A DNA stretch of 41,028 nt from Acidiferrobacteraceae bacterium (GCA_011052015.1 DRJZ01000011.1:1-41028); one strand, 5' to 3'. Counted from the stretch's first letter, positions 26,278 through 35,821 are shown. Notes: generated by a model not told the origin, from the sequence alone. Program-made: numbers and translations.

Positions 26278-26390
26278 AGGGGCGAGGTATTGAGATACGA
26301 GGCGCGATAATTTTATAGATTTTGCACGAATGAATTCGCGCCTACAGTGAGCCCATATTTATATATTCTCGTACCTCGTATCTGTCCTTA
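26278..26390. repeat. Repeats downstream of pyrE
   Basis: GGCGAGGTATTGAGATACGA and TTCTCGTACCTCGTATCTG are inverted relatives of each other and of the tandem repeat upstream of pyrE. Between them, AGGCGCGA (26300) and TCGCGCCT (26336) form a second inverted repeat, with GAATGAATTCGCGCC as the distinctive core. The whole pyrE-aldehyde dehydrogenase gap is repeat sequence; no terminator with a T-run is obvious. Confidence 0.55.
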
Positions 26391-27752
26391 TCCAATCCAA
26401 ATCGTCTTGGCGTTGACAAATTCCTTGATCCCCAACAAAGACAGTTCGCGGCCATAGCCGGAGGCCTTGATGCCGCCAAAAGGCAGGCGTGGGTCGCTCT
26501 TGACCATCCCGTTTACAAAACTGGCGCCGGCCTGCAGACGCCGGGCCAGGGCCTCACCCCGTTGCCGATCTTTCGTCCAGATGCTACCACCCAGACCAAA
26601 ACGAGATGAATTTGCAATACTCAGAGCATCCTCTTCATCTTTGGCTCGAATCACGATAGCCACTGGACCAAACAGCTCTTCATCATAGGCGCGCATGCCC
26701 GGTGCAACTTGATCAATGATAGAGGGCTGATAGAAACTTCCCGGGGCCGCCACCGGCTCGCATCCGCTAACGACAACCGCACCGGCGGCAATGGAGTCAA
26801 CCACCTGATGGTGTAACTCATCGCGCAGGTCATCTCGCGCCATCGGGGCCAAACTTGTGGCTTCATCATTGGGATCACCGGGAACCAGGGCCTCGATTCT
26901 TTCCTTAAACAAGGCCAGAAAATCTTCGGCGACAGCGTCTACAATAATAAAGCGCTTGGCGGCGATACAGCTTTGGCCAGCATTTAGAAATCGAGATACC
27001 ACCCCCTGGGTAGCGGCCAACTCCAAGTCCGCATCGTGCAAGACAATAAACGCGTCGGAACCACCCAGTTCTAACAAAGATTTCTTTAAATTAGCGCCGG
27101 CGATCGCCGCGACCTTGCGTCCCGCCGGTTCGCTGCCGGTCAGGGTGACTGCATGGATACGGGAATCTTCGATGACACCCTGCACCTGTGGCGCACCAAT
27201 CATCAGGCTCCTGAATACACCCGCCGGGAAACCCGCCTTGTGGAACACCTCTTCAATGGCCAGGGCACACTGGGGGACATTTGAGGCGTGCTTGAGCACG
27301 CCGGTGTTCCCCGCCATAAGTCCCGGCGCGGCAAACCGAAACACCTGCCAAAATGGGAAATTCCATGGCATCACCGCCAGTACCGTACCCATGGGCTGAT
27401 AAACCACCAAACTACGTTGCGCGTCCGATTCAATAACCTCATCGGTGAGAAATTGTTCGGCGTTGTCAGCATAGTAGTCACACACCGAGGCACACTTCTC
27501 AACTTCCCCCAAGGCCTCTTTCTTTAATTTGCCCATTTCCAGAGTAATGATTGAGGCATAACGGTCGGCCTCGGCACGAAGTTGGGCCGCAGCCTTTCTC
27601 ATTAGGGCCGATCGATCAACGTAGCACGTGGCCTGCCAATCCGGCGTTGCCGCAGCAACCTGGGACAGGGCCGCCTCTAACTCTGCTTGGCCCCAGGTGG
27701 GAAATATTTTAACCGATTCCCCGGTAGCCGGGTTGAACGTCTCTAATGTCAT
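26388..27752 (-). CDS. NAD(P)-dependent aldehyde dehydrogenase, succinate-semialdehyde dehydrogenase type
   Basis: This 454-residue enzyme oxidises an aldehyde to the acid, probably succinate semialdehyde. Motifs: QPMGTVLAVMPWNFPFWQVF, LKHASNVPQCALAIEEVF, TGSEPAGRKVAAIAG, catalytic Glu in LLELGGSDAFIV, catalytic Cys in NAGQSCIAAKR, and DEELFGPVA. It most resembles the short YneI/Sad group, judging by the direct N-terminus FNPATGE and the C-terminal SGYGRELSLLGIKEFVN. The true substrate cannot be read from sequence. It is monocistronic here, with no GABA or polyamine genes beside it. Confidence 0.9.
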   Translation of the reverse strand: MTLETFNPATGESVKIFPTWGQAELEAALSQVAAATPDWQATCYVDRSALMRKAAAQLRAEADRYASIITLEMGKLKKEALGEVEKCASVCDYYADNAEQFLTDEVIESDAQRSLVVYQPMGTVLAVMPWNFPFWQVFRFAAPGLMAGNTGVLKHASNVPQCALAIEEVFHKAGFPAGVFRSLMIGAPQVQGVIEDSRIHAVTLTGSEPAGRKVAAIAGANLKKSLLELGGSDAFIVLHDADLELAATQGVVSRFLNAGQSCIAAKRFIIVDAVAEDFLALFKERIEALVPGDPNDEATSLAPMARDDLRDELHHQVVDSIAAGAVVVSGCEPVAAPGSFYQPSIIDQVAPGMRAYDEELFGPVAIVIRAKDEEDALSIANSSRFGLGGSIWTKDRQRGEALARRLQAGASFVNGMVKSDPRLPFGGIKASGYGRELSLLGIKEFVNAKTIWIG

Positions 27753-27870
27753 CGTGCCAGTCCTTTATTGTGGTTTAAATTATGTTTTCTTGAAAAACAG
27801 ACTAGAATTAAAGGGTATTTCATCAATATCCTCTCCCGGAGGGACCCCGGTATCCCCTTGTGGGGGACAA

Positions 27871-27950
27871 AACGCCAAGTATTTTCTTTTGAAAATCAAC
27901 AACCTATTAGCTTGGCGACCTTGACGGTTGAGCGTCATTCAGAGGTTCCC
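27871..27950 (+). mobile_element. MITE-like palindromic element, copy C (left-truncated)
   Basis: AACGCCAAGTATTTTCTTTT and CTATTAGCTTGGCGACCTTG match copy B nearly base for base, and the right end TCATTCAGAGGTTCCC matches the end of copy A in inverted orientation. The left terminal repeat and outer arm are missing, replaced by a GGGAGGGACC-like segment. It occupies the middle of the 301 nt gap 27753-28053, which holds no other feature I can support. Confidence 0.65.
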
Positions 27951-28053
27951 CAAAGAAAAATCCTTAGGCTAATGGTCCACCGCATTGAGCTAGTGGTCAA
28001 CAATATTACCGGGAATTTCTGAATCCGTGTAGTTCAATGCTAGAGTACAGACA

Positions 28054-30030
28054 ATGTCCCCAACGGCCAAGACAGTAATAAGCGTGGGTAATACATGGCA
28101 GAGCGGGTTGCTTGCGGTGTTGAGTCTTATCGTGATTACCCCTGCGGTACAGGCAAGCATTGACCTCAAAACCCAACGCCAGCAATATCGCCAAGCCCAT
28201 GATGCCCTCAAAAAGGGTCAGATCAGCCGTTATAAACGTCTACGAAAAAATCTGGAGGGCTATGTCCTCAACGGTTATCTAGACTATGCCTATCTCAAAA
28301 AACGTATCGCGGTCACACCGAACCGACTGATCCGCCAGACCATCGAAGAGAACCAGGACGCCCCCATCAGCCAGTGGCTTCGACGTAAGTGGTTAAATGA
28401 GTTAGTGCGCCGCCAGGATTGGGATGGATTTATGGAGGCCTACGAAGATATCCCAAGACAGGCTGGCCTGAAATGCCACTATCTACGCCAACAACAAAAA
28501 CGTGGTCAATCCTGGGAGCAGTTGGATGCTCCGTTACGAGAACTTTGGCTCATCGGGCGTAGTCAACCCACCCCCTGTAATACCCTGTTTAAGGTCTGGC
28601 ATAAGGCCGGCCTCCTCAAGCGGGACTTGGTATGGGCACGGGTCCGCATCGCCATGGGGCGGGGTCAACTGGGTCTGGCACAACGGATATCCAAATCGTT
28701 TCTGGAAAAACAAGATCGCGCCTGGGTGATGCGTTGGGTGACCATGCACCGCAGTCCACAAACCCAGCTTGGACACATCAAATTTGAGATGAAGCGACCG
28801 GTGGCGCGGATGGTGGTCAAGCACGGAATCAAGCGTTTGGGCAGACGTGATCCGGAATTGGCCATGCAGGTATGGGATCGGCTGACAAAAAAATACGATT
28901 TTGATCAAACCGATCATAATGAAATTTACCGCAAACTGGGCTTACTGGCCGCACGGCGCCATATGCCCATCGCCGTGGCATGGTTGGCACAGGTCCCTGC
29001 CGCTCCTGACGACCAAGAACTACGTCATTGGCGTATGCGGGCAGCCCTAAGAGAGGGTCATTGGTCGGTTGCGAACCGCTTCCTGGTTGCCGCGACTGCT
29101 GAAGAAAAAAAGGAAAATGACTGGCGTTATTTTCGTGCCCGGGTGTTGGAAAAATCGGGGCACCAGGATCAGGCCAACTTCATTTACAAGCGCCTAGCTC
29201 GCGAACGGGGCTACTACGGCTTTCTGGCCGCAGATCATATCGGCGGCGACTATCAGATGCGCCATCGCAGCATCCAGGCAAGCAAACTGGAAATTGAGCG
29301 GCTCAGCACCCGCTCCGGGATACGCATGGCTAAAGAGTTGTTTTCTCTAGGTCAATTGGCCCAGGCACGCCGCCAATGGGCCTGGGTGATTAAAGATCTG
29401 AATAAAAGAGAGTTACAAATCGCCGCCTTACTGGCCCACCAGTGGGGCTGGTATGACCGAGCCATTTTTGCCGCCAACAAGTCGGGGCACCGGGATGACC
29501 TCAACCTACGGTTTCCAATACTTTATCAAAACCTAGTGGAACAAAACGCCAGGATTTCCCACATCGATCCGGGCTGGGTGTTTGGCGTGGTGCGTCAAGA
29601 AAGCGCCTTCATCACCGATGCCCGCTCTCACGCTGGCGCCCTAGGGCTCATGCAACTCATGCCCCGGACCGGTCGCCTAGTCGGTCGGCGCATTAAACTC
29701 AAGATTCGTAATCGCTACTCCATCCTCAAGGTCGAGAATAATATACGCTTGGGAACCAGTTACTTGCGTACGGTGCTGGACACCCACAAGGGCAACCAGG
29801 TACTCGCAACGGCCGCCTACAATGCTGGACCCCATCGGGTGCGGCGTTGGCTACCCAAGCAAACCCTGGACGCTGACCTGTGGGTGGAAAGCATTCCGTT
29901 TGACGAGACCCGGCGCTATGTCAAAAACGTGCTGGGGTTCGCCACCATTTACAGCCAACGTCTGGACTACCCCCGGCTCCGCCTCGGCGACCGCATGTTA
30001 CCCGTCGATCCTCTGATCCGCACCAACTGA
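28054..30030 (+). CDS. slt: Slt, soluble lytic murein transglycosylase
   Basis: Slt cleaves glycan strands in the periplasm, yielding 1,6-anhydro-muropeptides. The 658-residue protein has a signal peptide (SGLLAVLSLIVITPAVQAS), a long alpha-superhelical U-shaped domain (to about residue 490), and the C-terminal SLT catalytic domain. The catalytic Glu is at about residue 516 in GVVRQESAFITDARS, followed by HAGALGLMQLMPRTG and TAAYNAGPHRVRRWL. Length matches the Slt70 family. It is followed by the epimerase gene. Confidence 0.95.
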   Translation: MSPTAKTVISVGNTWQSGLLAVLSLIVITPAVQASIDLKTQRQQYRQAHDALKKGQISRYKRLRKNLEGYVLNGYLDYAYLKKRIAVTPNRLIRQTIEENQDAPISQWLRRKWLNELVRRQDWDGFMEAYEDIPRQAGLKCHYLRQQQKRGQSWEQLDAPLRELWLIGRSQPTPCNTLFKVWHKAGLLKRDLVWARVRIAMGRGQLGLAQRISKSFLEKQDRAWVMRWVTMHRSPQTQLGHIKFEMKRPVARMVVKHGIKRLGRRDPELAMQVWDRLTKKYDFDQTDHNEIYRKLGLLAARRHMPIAVAWLAQVPAAPDDQELRHWRMRAALREGHWSVANRFLVAATAEEKKENDWRYFRARVLEKSGHQDQANFIYKRLARERGYYGFLAADHIGGDYQMRHRSIQASKLEIERLSTRSGIRMAKELFSLGQLAQARRQWAWVIKDLNKRELQIAALLAHQWGWYDRAIFAANKSGHRDDLNLRFPILYQNLVEQNARISHIDPGWVFGVVRQESAFITDARSHAGALGLMQLMPRTGRLVGRRIKLKIRNRYSILKVENNIRLGTSYLRTVLDTHKGNQVLATAAYNAGPHRVRRWLPKQTLDADLWVESIPFDETRRYVKNVLGFATIYSQRLDYPRLRLGDRMLPVDPLIRTN

Positions 30031-30113
30031 GGTTGTGCGCCCACTATCTGAAACACTTGCTATAATGTCGGCCCCAGAGCAGAGGTGGATGTAGCAAAGG
30101 ACAAAAGCAGCAC

Positions 30114-31088
30114 ATGACAGCGATGAAAATATGTGTTTTGGGTGGCACCGGGTTTGTGGGCCAATCCATAGCCGCACGCCTGTCGCGGATGGGGCACGAG
30201 GTCCACATCATCTCCCGCCGCCGTGAGCGGCACCGGCGACTGCTAGTCATTCCGACAGTTAAGCTCATTGAGGGCGACCCCCATGATATGGGCCTGTTGC
30301 GCACCTTGTTTCAAGATGTCGATGCAGTCATCAATCTGGTGGGCATCCTCAACGAGAAGGGACGGGACGGCAAAGGATTTGAACATGCCCACTACGAATT
30401 GGCCAATAAGGTCATGCAGGCCTGTACCCAAACCAAGGTCAAGCGTCTATTGCACATGAGTGCCCTGCACGCCAGTGAGGCGGCACCTAGTCACTATCTA
30501 CGCAGCAAGGGCCGCGCCGAAAAACGGGTCCACCAAGTCTCCGGGCATGATATTAACGTCACCAGCTTCCGGCCTTCGGTCATATTTGGTCCCGGCGATA
30601 GTTTTCTAAATCGATTCGCAGGCTTGTTAAGACAACTGCCCTTCATATTTCCCCTGGCTTGCCCGGAATCTCGTTTCCAACCCATCCATGTCGAGAATGT
30701 TGCCCAGGTCTTCTGCGACGCCTTGGGCAATCATGAAACCTACGGCCAAGCCTACAACTTGTGTGGCCCTCGAACCTACACCCTTCAGGAGTTGGTGGAG
30801 TATGTGGTGAAATTGACCGGCGCCAGATGTTATATCTATGGGCTCAACGACTGGCAGTCCTGGATGCAGGCGGCAATCATGGAATGGTCAACATTGCTGC
30901 CCTGGGTCAAGGAAAAACTATTCTCCCTGGACAATTACCGCTCCCTGAGCGTGGACAGTATTTGCCCCACCGATCGTGGATTGCCCCTGGGCATCACCGC
31001 CGATGCACTCGAAGACATCGCACCCGGCTACCTGCTCCCCAAGCCAGATCCACTCATGGCACTGCGTCGTCACACTGGGCGCGGCTAA
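30114..31088 (+). CDS. NDUFA9-like NAD(P)-binding epimerase family protein (complex I-associated type)
   Basis: This 324-residue atypical short-chain dehydrogenase starts with the dinucleotide motif CVLGGTGFVGQSIAARL. It continues with VDAVINLVGILNEKGRDGKG, HMSALHASEAAPSHYLRSKG (with the YxxxK pattern), SFRPSVIFGPGDSFLNRF, QPIHVENVAQVF and YNLCGPRTYTLQELVEYVVK. The family includes the NDUFA9 subunit of mitochondrial complex I; in bacteria the substrate is usually unknown. A possible second start is ATG 30123. In many gammaproteobacteria the next gene is cca, here found 9.5 kb away. Confidence 0.9.
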   Translation: MTAMKICVLGGTGFVGQSIAARLSRMGHEVHIISRRRERHRRLLVIPTVKLIEGDPHDMGLLRTLFQDVDAVINLVGILNEKGRDGKGFEHAHYELANKVMQACTQTKVKRLLHMSALHASEAAPSHYLRSKGRAEKRVHQVSGHDINVTSFRPSVIFGPGDSFLNRFAGLLRQLPFIFPLACPESRFQPIHVENVAQVFCDALGNHETYGQAYNLCGPRTYTLQELVEYVVKLTGARCYIYGLNDWQSWMQAAIMEWSTLLPWVKEKLFSLDNYRSLSVDSICPTDRGLPLGITADALEDIAPGYLLPKPDPLMALRRHTGRG

Positions 31089-31101
31089 TAGTTAGACTGC
31101 T

Positions 31102-31172
31102 TTGCCGCAAAGACGCGGGGAATAAAAGGATAACAAAAGCAAGAGTTAGTCTTCTTCGTGCCTCTGCGGCAA
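31102..31172. repeat. Degraded inverted repeat downstream of the epimerase gene
   Basis: TTGCCGCAAAGACGC (31102-31116) faces GTGCCTCTGCGGCAA (31158-31172) as an imperfect inverted repeat. It resembles the CCACAGAGGCAC repeat at 450-517. It lies at the convergent junction where the inserted-looking minus-strand block begins. Confidence 0.55.
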
Positions 31173-31184
31173 GTCCTGTCTAAG

Positions 31185-32246
31185 TCAATCTACAGTTAAA
31201 GCCGCGTGCCGTTCGGCTGCCGGTTTCTTACTCAACTTACGCACTGCCGCATAAAATGCCGGTAACTCCCCCCCGTTGTCTGCCAACAAACGCTCAAAAC
31301 CCTTTACGAATTGATGATAGGTGCCAATAGACGCGATGTGTGCATTATTTAAATCCTGAGCAAACCAACCGTCGTAGGCTGACTGTGTCTTTTTGTATTT
31401 GCGCATTTTTTTATAATCAGTTTTTAATTCCGCAATGAGTTTCTTCTTTTCAATCAGCTTCTCTTTATCGGTTGCCTCGCCCCTATAGGCCACCTCAAGG
31501 CGACCACGATAATCCATGATAAGGTCAATAAGTTCTTGCTCTATGGCCTTCTTGTAACGATAGTCCCGAGACTGCTGAGGCAGCCCCAAGCGCTCGAACC
31601 AACGCCGCGCCCCCTCAAGTTCAACACTGGTGGCAAAGGACTCATTAAAGGCGCTGTCTCCGGATACATAGACCACCTGATGGGCCAACTCATGAAATAT
31701 TAACCCTGCCAGTTCCGCCTCGGGACGATTGATAATGGTATTTAGCATCGGGTCATCAAACCAACCCAAAGTGGAATAAGCGGTCACCCCACCCACGAAC
31801 ACGTCCAGACCCTGACCGGCAAGGCTCGCAGCGAAGGTGCGGGCATCTGCCTCGGCGAAGTAGCCCCGATAGGCCACACAACCCACCACCGGAAAACACC
31901 ATTCCCTGGGGACGACCGACAAGGCCGGTGCTGCAAACACATTCCACACCACATAGGACCGATGCAGATCCACATAACGGGTATAACTCTCGTTATCCGG
32001 AAGCGCCAACACCTCGCTGGCAAACCGGCGGAGTTTCAACACTCGGTGTAGTTTTGCCTTGATTTGCCTATCAATAGCAGGATCGGCAAGTAACTCATTA
32101 ATGGGTTGAGCCTTCAATAATAGGCTGGCCTGTCCGCGTATAGACTGGCCATAATAGTCCAGACTCGCACAACCACTTAGAAGCGCCACACATAATATGA
32201 CAAGGATGAGGGTTTGTAGGAAAGTTGGGAAGCGTGCTGACGGCAC
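31185..32246 (-). CDS. Predicted lipoprotein metallopeptidase, COG4324 aminopeptidase family
   Basis: The protein has a lipoprotein signal ending in a lipobox (VALLSGCAS) and a zinc-metallopeptidase motif HELAH (LIFHELAHQVVYVSGDSAFN) followed by an Asn-Glu-Ser downstream helix (FNESFATSVELEGARRWFE). WCFPVVGCVAYRGYF and TAYSTLGWFDDPMLNTIINR are typical of this poorly studied family. The track ORF starts at 32315, but its first 20 residues are encoded by repeat-like sequence; GTG at 32246 (VPSARFPTFLQTLILVILCV) gives a clean signal peptide, so I choose it with moderate certainty. Substrate is unknown. It is 20 nt or more downstream of the SPFH gene and may be independent of the cytochrome cluster. 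Confidence 0.82.
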   Translation of the reverse strand: MPSARFPTFLQTLILVILCVALLSGCASLDYYGQSIRGQASLLLKAQPINELLADPAIDRQIKAKLHRVLKLRRFASEVLALPDNESYTRYVDLHRSYVVWNVFAAPALSVVPREWCFPVVGCVAYRGYFAEADARTFAASLAGQGLDVFVGGVTAYSTLGWFDDPMLNTIINRPEAELAGLIFHELAHQVVYVSGDSAFNESFATSVELEGARRWFERLGLPQQSRDYRYKKAIEQELIDLIMDYRGRLEVAYRGEATDKEKLIEKKKLIAELKTDYKKMRKYKKTQSAYDGWFAQDLNNAHIASIGTYHQFVKGFERLLADNGGELPAFYAAVRKLSKKPAAERHAALTVD

Positions 32247-32334
32247 CAAGGCCGAAGGCCACTCTCTGCATACTTGGCGCCTTGGTGAGAATCCATTATT
32301 CCCTTTAATGGCCATTAGTTTCTTACAAGAACCA

Positions 32335-33786
32335 TTATTTCTTTTTGCTTCCTATCATTTCAACGCCAAGGTCTTTGGCCGTTTTCATCATCCACAAGTT
32401 CATAAATCCAGCTGCTGCGTTACCATTTGCTGGCCCTCCCTTGCCATTACCGTTCATGGTGATGTCAGGCACCCACTTCTGCTTGCCCAGTTCCTTGGAT
32501 AATACCGTCATGACCTTAACATAAGCATCCAATTTCTGTTTCAAGGCGCCATCGGCCTTGTAGATGAGACGCCTCTGTTCACCCAATCCTTGCCCTTCAA
32601 GGATATACGCGGCTTTATTATGTTTGGCTACCTGGGCATTTAGTATGGCAACTTTTACATTTTTTTCAGCAGCGATAATTGCCTTAGTCTTTGCAAGTTT
32701 TGCGAGTTCAATCTTTTTGTTAGCTGCACCAAGATCCTGTTGTTTCTTGACTTTCGCTACCGCAAGTTTCCGCTCGGCATTAATGATGGCGACAGTCTTA
32801 TCTTCTTCAGCCGCGACTTCCGCTCTTTTCATTTTCACCATAGCTTCGTATTCAGCAATTTTAACTTTCTTTTTGCCAACTTCTTCTGCGGCCAGCCTTT
32901 CCTGTTTTGCTCTTTCTGCAGCTATCTTTGCAACGATAGTCTGCTGTAGCGCCTCTCTCTTGGTTTTAATGAGGTCCTCAGTCTCTGATTCATAGCGTAT
33001 ATTGGTAATCTGAAATTGCTTAAATTTGATGCCATAGCGTTCAAGGGGATTCTCGTTCCTGAGCTTGATGCCATCTTCCGTTTTCACCCTAACGACATTA
33101 TTTTCGAAAGTAACCTCCGCTGCCCCCATCCCATGCTCTGCCCTGTCAATCTCCTCGGTAACATAGGTACCCTTAGTCAGTTGACTTCTTGCCCATTCTG
33201 AAAAAATAGCCCGTTTAGTGGTATACGACTCACCTGAGTTCATCAACGCGGCCGTAAGTACCACTGACTCTTCAATGGTGGGTTTAATACCTATCTCGAT
33301 GAGATTCGTATAATTCCTGAACTTTTGATGAACAAAGCCCAACTTATCTTTATCTGTTGGCAGATCAAACAGCGTCATAACCGATATCCAACCCATTGCA
33401 CCATCGTTGAATCGTACTTCGATTTCGCCGGAAACTTCCGGGTTTTTATTTTTGTCTTTTCTCGGCCTGACAATAGGCTTTCCATTGGGACCTTTATTTT
33501 TGGCCTTTTGTGAAAACTTGACCGTTCCCGCATTTTGGTATTTTGTGATCGTGCCAAAACACTGGCAGAACAAACCCGGTTCGGAAATGATGGAAACTTC
33601 CCCGGTTAAAAGCGATTGCTTGACCGTAATGGTGCCGGCCTCATTTGTTTCCAGGAGGCCGGTCGCAGCACCCGCAACAAGAAGGGCTACGAGCAAACTG
33701 GCCAATATCGTCTTCCCCGGAAGACCTGCCTGCTTCAAAGTCTCCCCAAACTTGTTCATCTTGCTCTGTATTTCATCAGTTTCCAT
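32335..33786 (-). CDS. SPFH/band-7 (prohibitin-flotillin-like) membrane protein
   Basis: The 483-residue protein has one membrane segment near the N-terminus (TILASLLVALLVAGAATGL), a band-7-like beta domain (EAGTITVKQSLLTGEVSII, GEIEVRFNDGAMGWISVMTL), then a region with RYGIKFKQFQITNIRYES. After about residue 280 comes a long Ala/Lys/Glu-rich coiled coil (AAERAKQERLAAEEVGKKKV and similar), typical of flotillin-like scaffolds. ATG 33786 is preferred because GGAG lies just upstream; the track GTG at 33798 is an alternative. It is the last gene of the amt-linked group. SPFH proteins assemble ring or cage scaffolds in membranes; its role here is unknown. Confidence 0.8.
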   Translation of the reverse strand: METDEIQSKMNKFGETLKQAGLPGKTILASLLVALLVAGAATGLLETNEAGTITVKQSLLTGEVSIISEPGLFCQCFGTITKYQNAGTVKFSQKAKNKGPNGKPIVRPRKDKNKNPEVSGEIEVRFNDGAMGWISVMTLFDLPTDKDKLGFVHQKFRNYTNLIEIGIKPTIEESVVLTAALMNSGESYTTKRAIFSEWARSQLTKGTYVTEEIDRAEHGMGAAEVTFENNVVRVKTEDGIKLRNENPLERYGIKFKQFQITNIRYESETEDLIKTKREALQQTIVAKIAAERAKQERLAAEEVGKKKVKIAEYEAMVKMKRAEVAAEEDKTVAIINAERKLAVAKVKKQQDLGAANKKIELAKLAKTKAIIAAEKNVKVAILNAQVAKHNKAAYILEGQGLGEQRRLIYKADGALKQKLDAYVKVMTVLSKELGKQKWVPDITMNGNGKGGPANGNAAAGFMNLWMMKTAKDLGVEMIGSKKK

Positions 33787-33825
33787 GGTTGTCTCCACTA
33801 TTCACTAATATTGTGTTTAGTTCAG

Positions 33826-34488
33826 TCAGTTATAAAGTTCCTGTAGCTTATTCTCGATTTCATTAACCAGGGCATCCTGCTTTTTGCTACCCATATGAGT
33901 CATTTTCAAGAAATACAGTGCCACCTGATACTGGTCGATCGCACCTTTCATATTTCCCTTCTCTTCTTCCTTGCTGGCCTTGGCGAGATATTCGTCATAT
34001 TGAAGCTGATTGATAAAATCATTGGCTTCCTCGATCTCATCCGTGAGTGACTTTTCATCAAGACCGAGCTTCAAACCTTCACTGAGGATGGCCTGCGCAG
34101 ACGTCGCATAGTTCACTTTGGCCATCGTGCTTGTAGTCTCACGGGCCTTGCGCATTGATTCCTGAAATCGTCCCTTGATACCAGAATGGGTCAGCGCTTG
34201 TTTTAACGACAACAATTGCGGGAGTTTTTCCGCAGAGTGTTTTCCCGGCAGTATCTCTTCCATTTGCTCAAGGTAGCCGATGGCACAATCGATATGTGCC
34301 AATCGTGATTTAAAATCCTCGACGCTATTGAATGATTTCATGCTTTCGTCAAAATCCCGCTTTATCGAGCTATAATCTGAGTGTTTGTCTTTCTTTATTG
34401 ACTGCGCCCGGAGTTGTTTATTCCGCTCACTGTGGCGATAAAGCCAAAGAAACAAGATCCAGGAAAAAAAGAATATTAACCAGCCCAC
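33826..34488 (-). CDS. Membrane-anchored helical protein of unknown function
   Basis: I do not recognise the family. The 220-residue product begins with a single hydrophobic anchor (WLIFFFSWILFLWLYRH) followed by a basic, hydrophilic cytoplasmic-type region that is nearly all helix. Residues about 170-215 (YLAKASKEEEKGNMKGAIDQ, YQVALYFLKMTHMG) look like a TPR-like or MIT-like helical hairpin. The GTG start at 34488 has a strong AAGGAG eight bases upstream. It lies between amtB (34 nt) and the SPFH gene (about 40 nt), so it is probably co-expressed and might adapt one to the other. Confidence 0.75.
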   Translation of the reverse strand: MGWLIFFFSWILFLWLYRHSERNKQLRAQSIKKDKHSDYSSIKRDFDESMKSFNSVEDFKSRLAHIDCAIGYLEQMEEILPGKHSAEKLPQLLSLKQALTHSGIKGRFQESMRKARETTSTMAKVNYATSAQAILSEGLKLGLDEKSLTDEIEEANDFINQLQYDEYLAKASKEEEKGNMKGAIDQYQVALYFLKMTHMGSKKQDALVNEIENKLQELYN

Positions 34489-34522
34489 TTTAATTCTCCT
34501 TCAAATTTATCCAGATCAAAAC

Positions 34523-35821
34523 TTAATAAAGGCTCTTTGGTCCGGAGCTACTGGGATACGCCTCCATACCATGCTCGCTGATATCGAGACCAATGTGCTC
34601 TTCCTCTTGGCTGACGCGCAGCCCACCCAAAAGCAGGCTGACAATATGCCAAACAAAATAACTGCCGATGCCCGCAAAAGCGCCAATCGCTGCGACCCCC
34701 ACGGCTTGAACAACAAGCAAAGAAAGTTCACCTGTATAAAAGAAGCCGTTCTCCAAACTAAACAACCCGACGGCCAATGTTCCCCAGATGCCGTTGACGA
34801 GATGTACCGGAACAGCACCAACTGGATCATCTATACAGCGCTTGTCGAGCAACATAATGGAGTAGACAACCAGTACCCCGGCGACAAGTCCAATGATCAC
34901 TGCTCCACTTGTGCTTACGACCGCACACCCGGCGGTAATAGCAACCAGACCGGCCAATGAACCATTGACGATCATGCTCAAATCAGGCTTGCCAACAAGC
35001 ACCTCAGCAGCGATCAGGGCACTGAGCACACCGGCGGCGGCGGCAAGCGTCGTATTTAGAGCAACCGTTGCGATAATGTCGTTGCCCGCTGTCATGGCAC
35101 TGCCGGCATTAAACCCGAACCATCCAAACCACAAGAGAAACATTCCCAGTGCCGCCATGGCCTGATTGTGGCCCGGTATAGGAGCCACCCTGCCATCTCG
35201 GGTGAACTTTTTTGCCCGTGCGCCCAGAATGATGGTGCCCGTCAGCGCGGCCCAACCACCGACGGAATGCACCACCGAGGAACCCGCAAAATCAGTAAAC
35301 CCCATTTCGCCTAGCCAACCGCCACCCCATACCCAGTGACCAACGATGGGGTAAATAATGGCGACAAGCACAATAGAAAAGGCAATAAATGAGAAAAACT
35401 TTATTCTTTCCGAAACCGCCCCCGATACAATATGAGCCGAGGCAGCCACAAACATGAGTTGAAATAAAACCTTTGCATAAAGGGGTAAGGCCGCCCAACC
35501 AAGAGCACTGTAATCACCGTAATAATATTCACCAATAGCCGGACTGTTATCTTCTCCCGAAAGCATCCAACCCGTTGTCCCCATCAGGGAGTTTCCATCG
35601 CCAAACATCAAGCCAAAACCGACTAGCCAGAAACTCAAGCTTGCAATAGAAAATATGACGATATTCTTTGCAAAGATATTGACGGTATTCTTCGCCCGGC
35701 AAAGTCCCGCCTCAAGCATCCCGAATCCTGCATTCATCATAAAAACCAGGACTGCTGCAAAAATGACCCATACGGTATCCAGCGATATTGCAAGAACCGC
35801 TATATTCTCAGTGGAACTCAT
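34523..35821 (-). CDS. amtB: Amt/MEP-family ammonium transporter
   Basis: The 432-residue membrane protein has the 11-segment Amt fold without an obvious signal peptide. Signature motifs are FVFMMNAGFGMLEAGL-like (quoted: MNAGFGMLEAGLCRAKNT), DFAGSSVVHSVGGWAALTG with the first pore His, LWFGWFGFNAGSAM, and GAVPVHLVNGIWGTLAVGLF with the second pore His. The C-terminal tail (GLDISEHGMEAYPS) is the usual cytoplasmic regulatory tail. No glnK gene accompanies it, which is unusual for amtB. Its ATG overlaps the stop of the upstream cytochrome gene by 4 nt (ATGA), tying its translation to the cytochrome operon. Confidence 0.95.
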   Translation of the reverse strand: MSSTENIAVLAISLDTVWVIFAAVLVFMMNAGFGMLEAGLCRAKNTVNIFAKNIVIFSIASLSFWLVGFGLMFGDGNSLMGTTGWMLSGEDNSPAIGEYYYGDYSALGWAALPLYAKVLFQLMFVAASAHIVSGAVSERIKFFSFIAFSIVLVAIIYPIVGHWVWGGGWLGEMGFTDFAGSSVVHSVGGWAALTGTIILGARAKKFTRDGRVAPIPGHNQAMAALGMFLLWFGWFGFNAGSAMTAGNDIIATVALNTTLAAAAGVLSALIAAEVLVGKPDLSMIVNGSLAGLVAITAGCAVVSTSGAVIIGLVAGVLVVYSIMLLDKRCIDDPVGAVPVHLVNGIWGTLAVGLFSLENGFFYTGELSLLVVQAVGVAAIGAFAGIGSYFVWHIVSLLLGGLRVSQEEEHIGLDISEHGMEAYPSSSGPKSLY

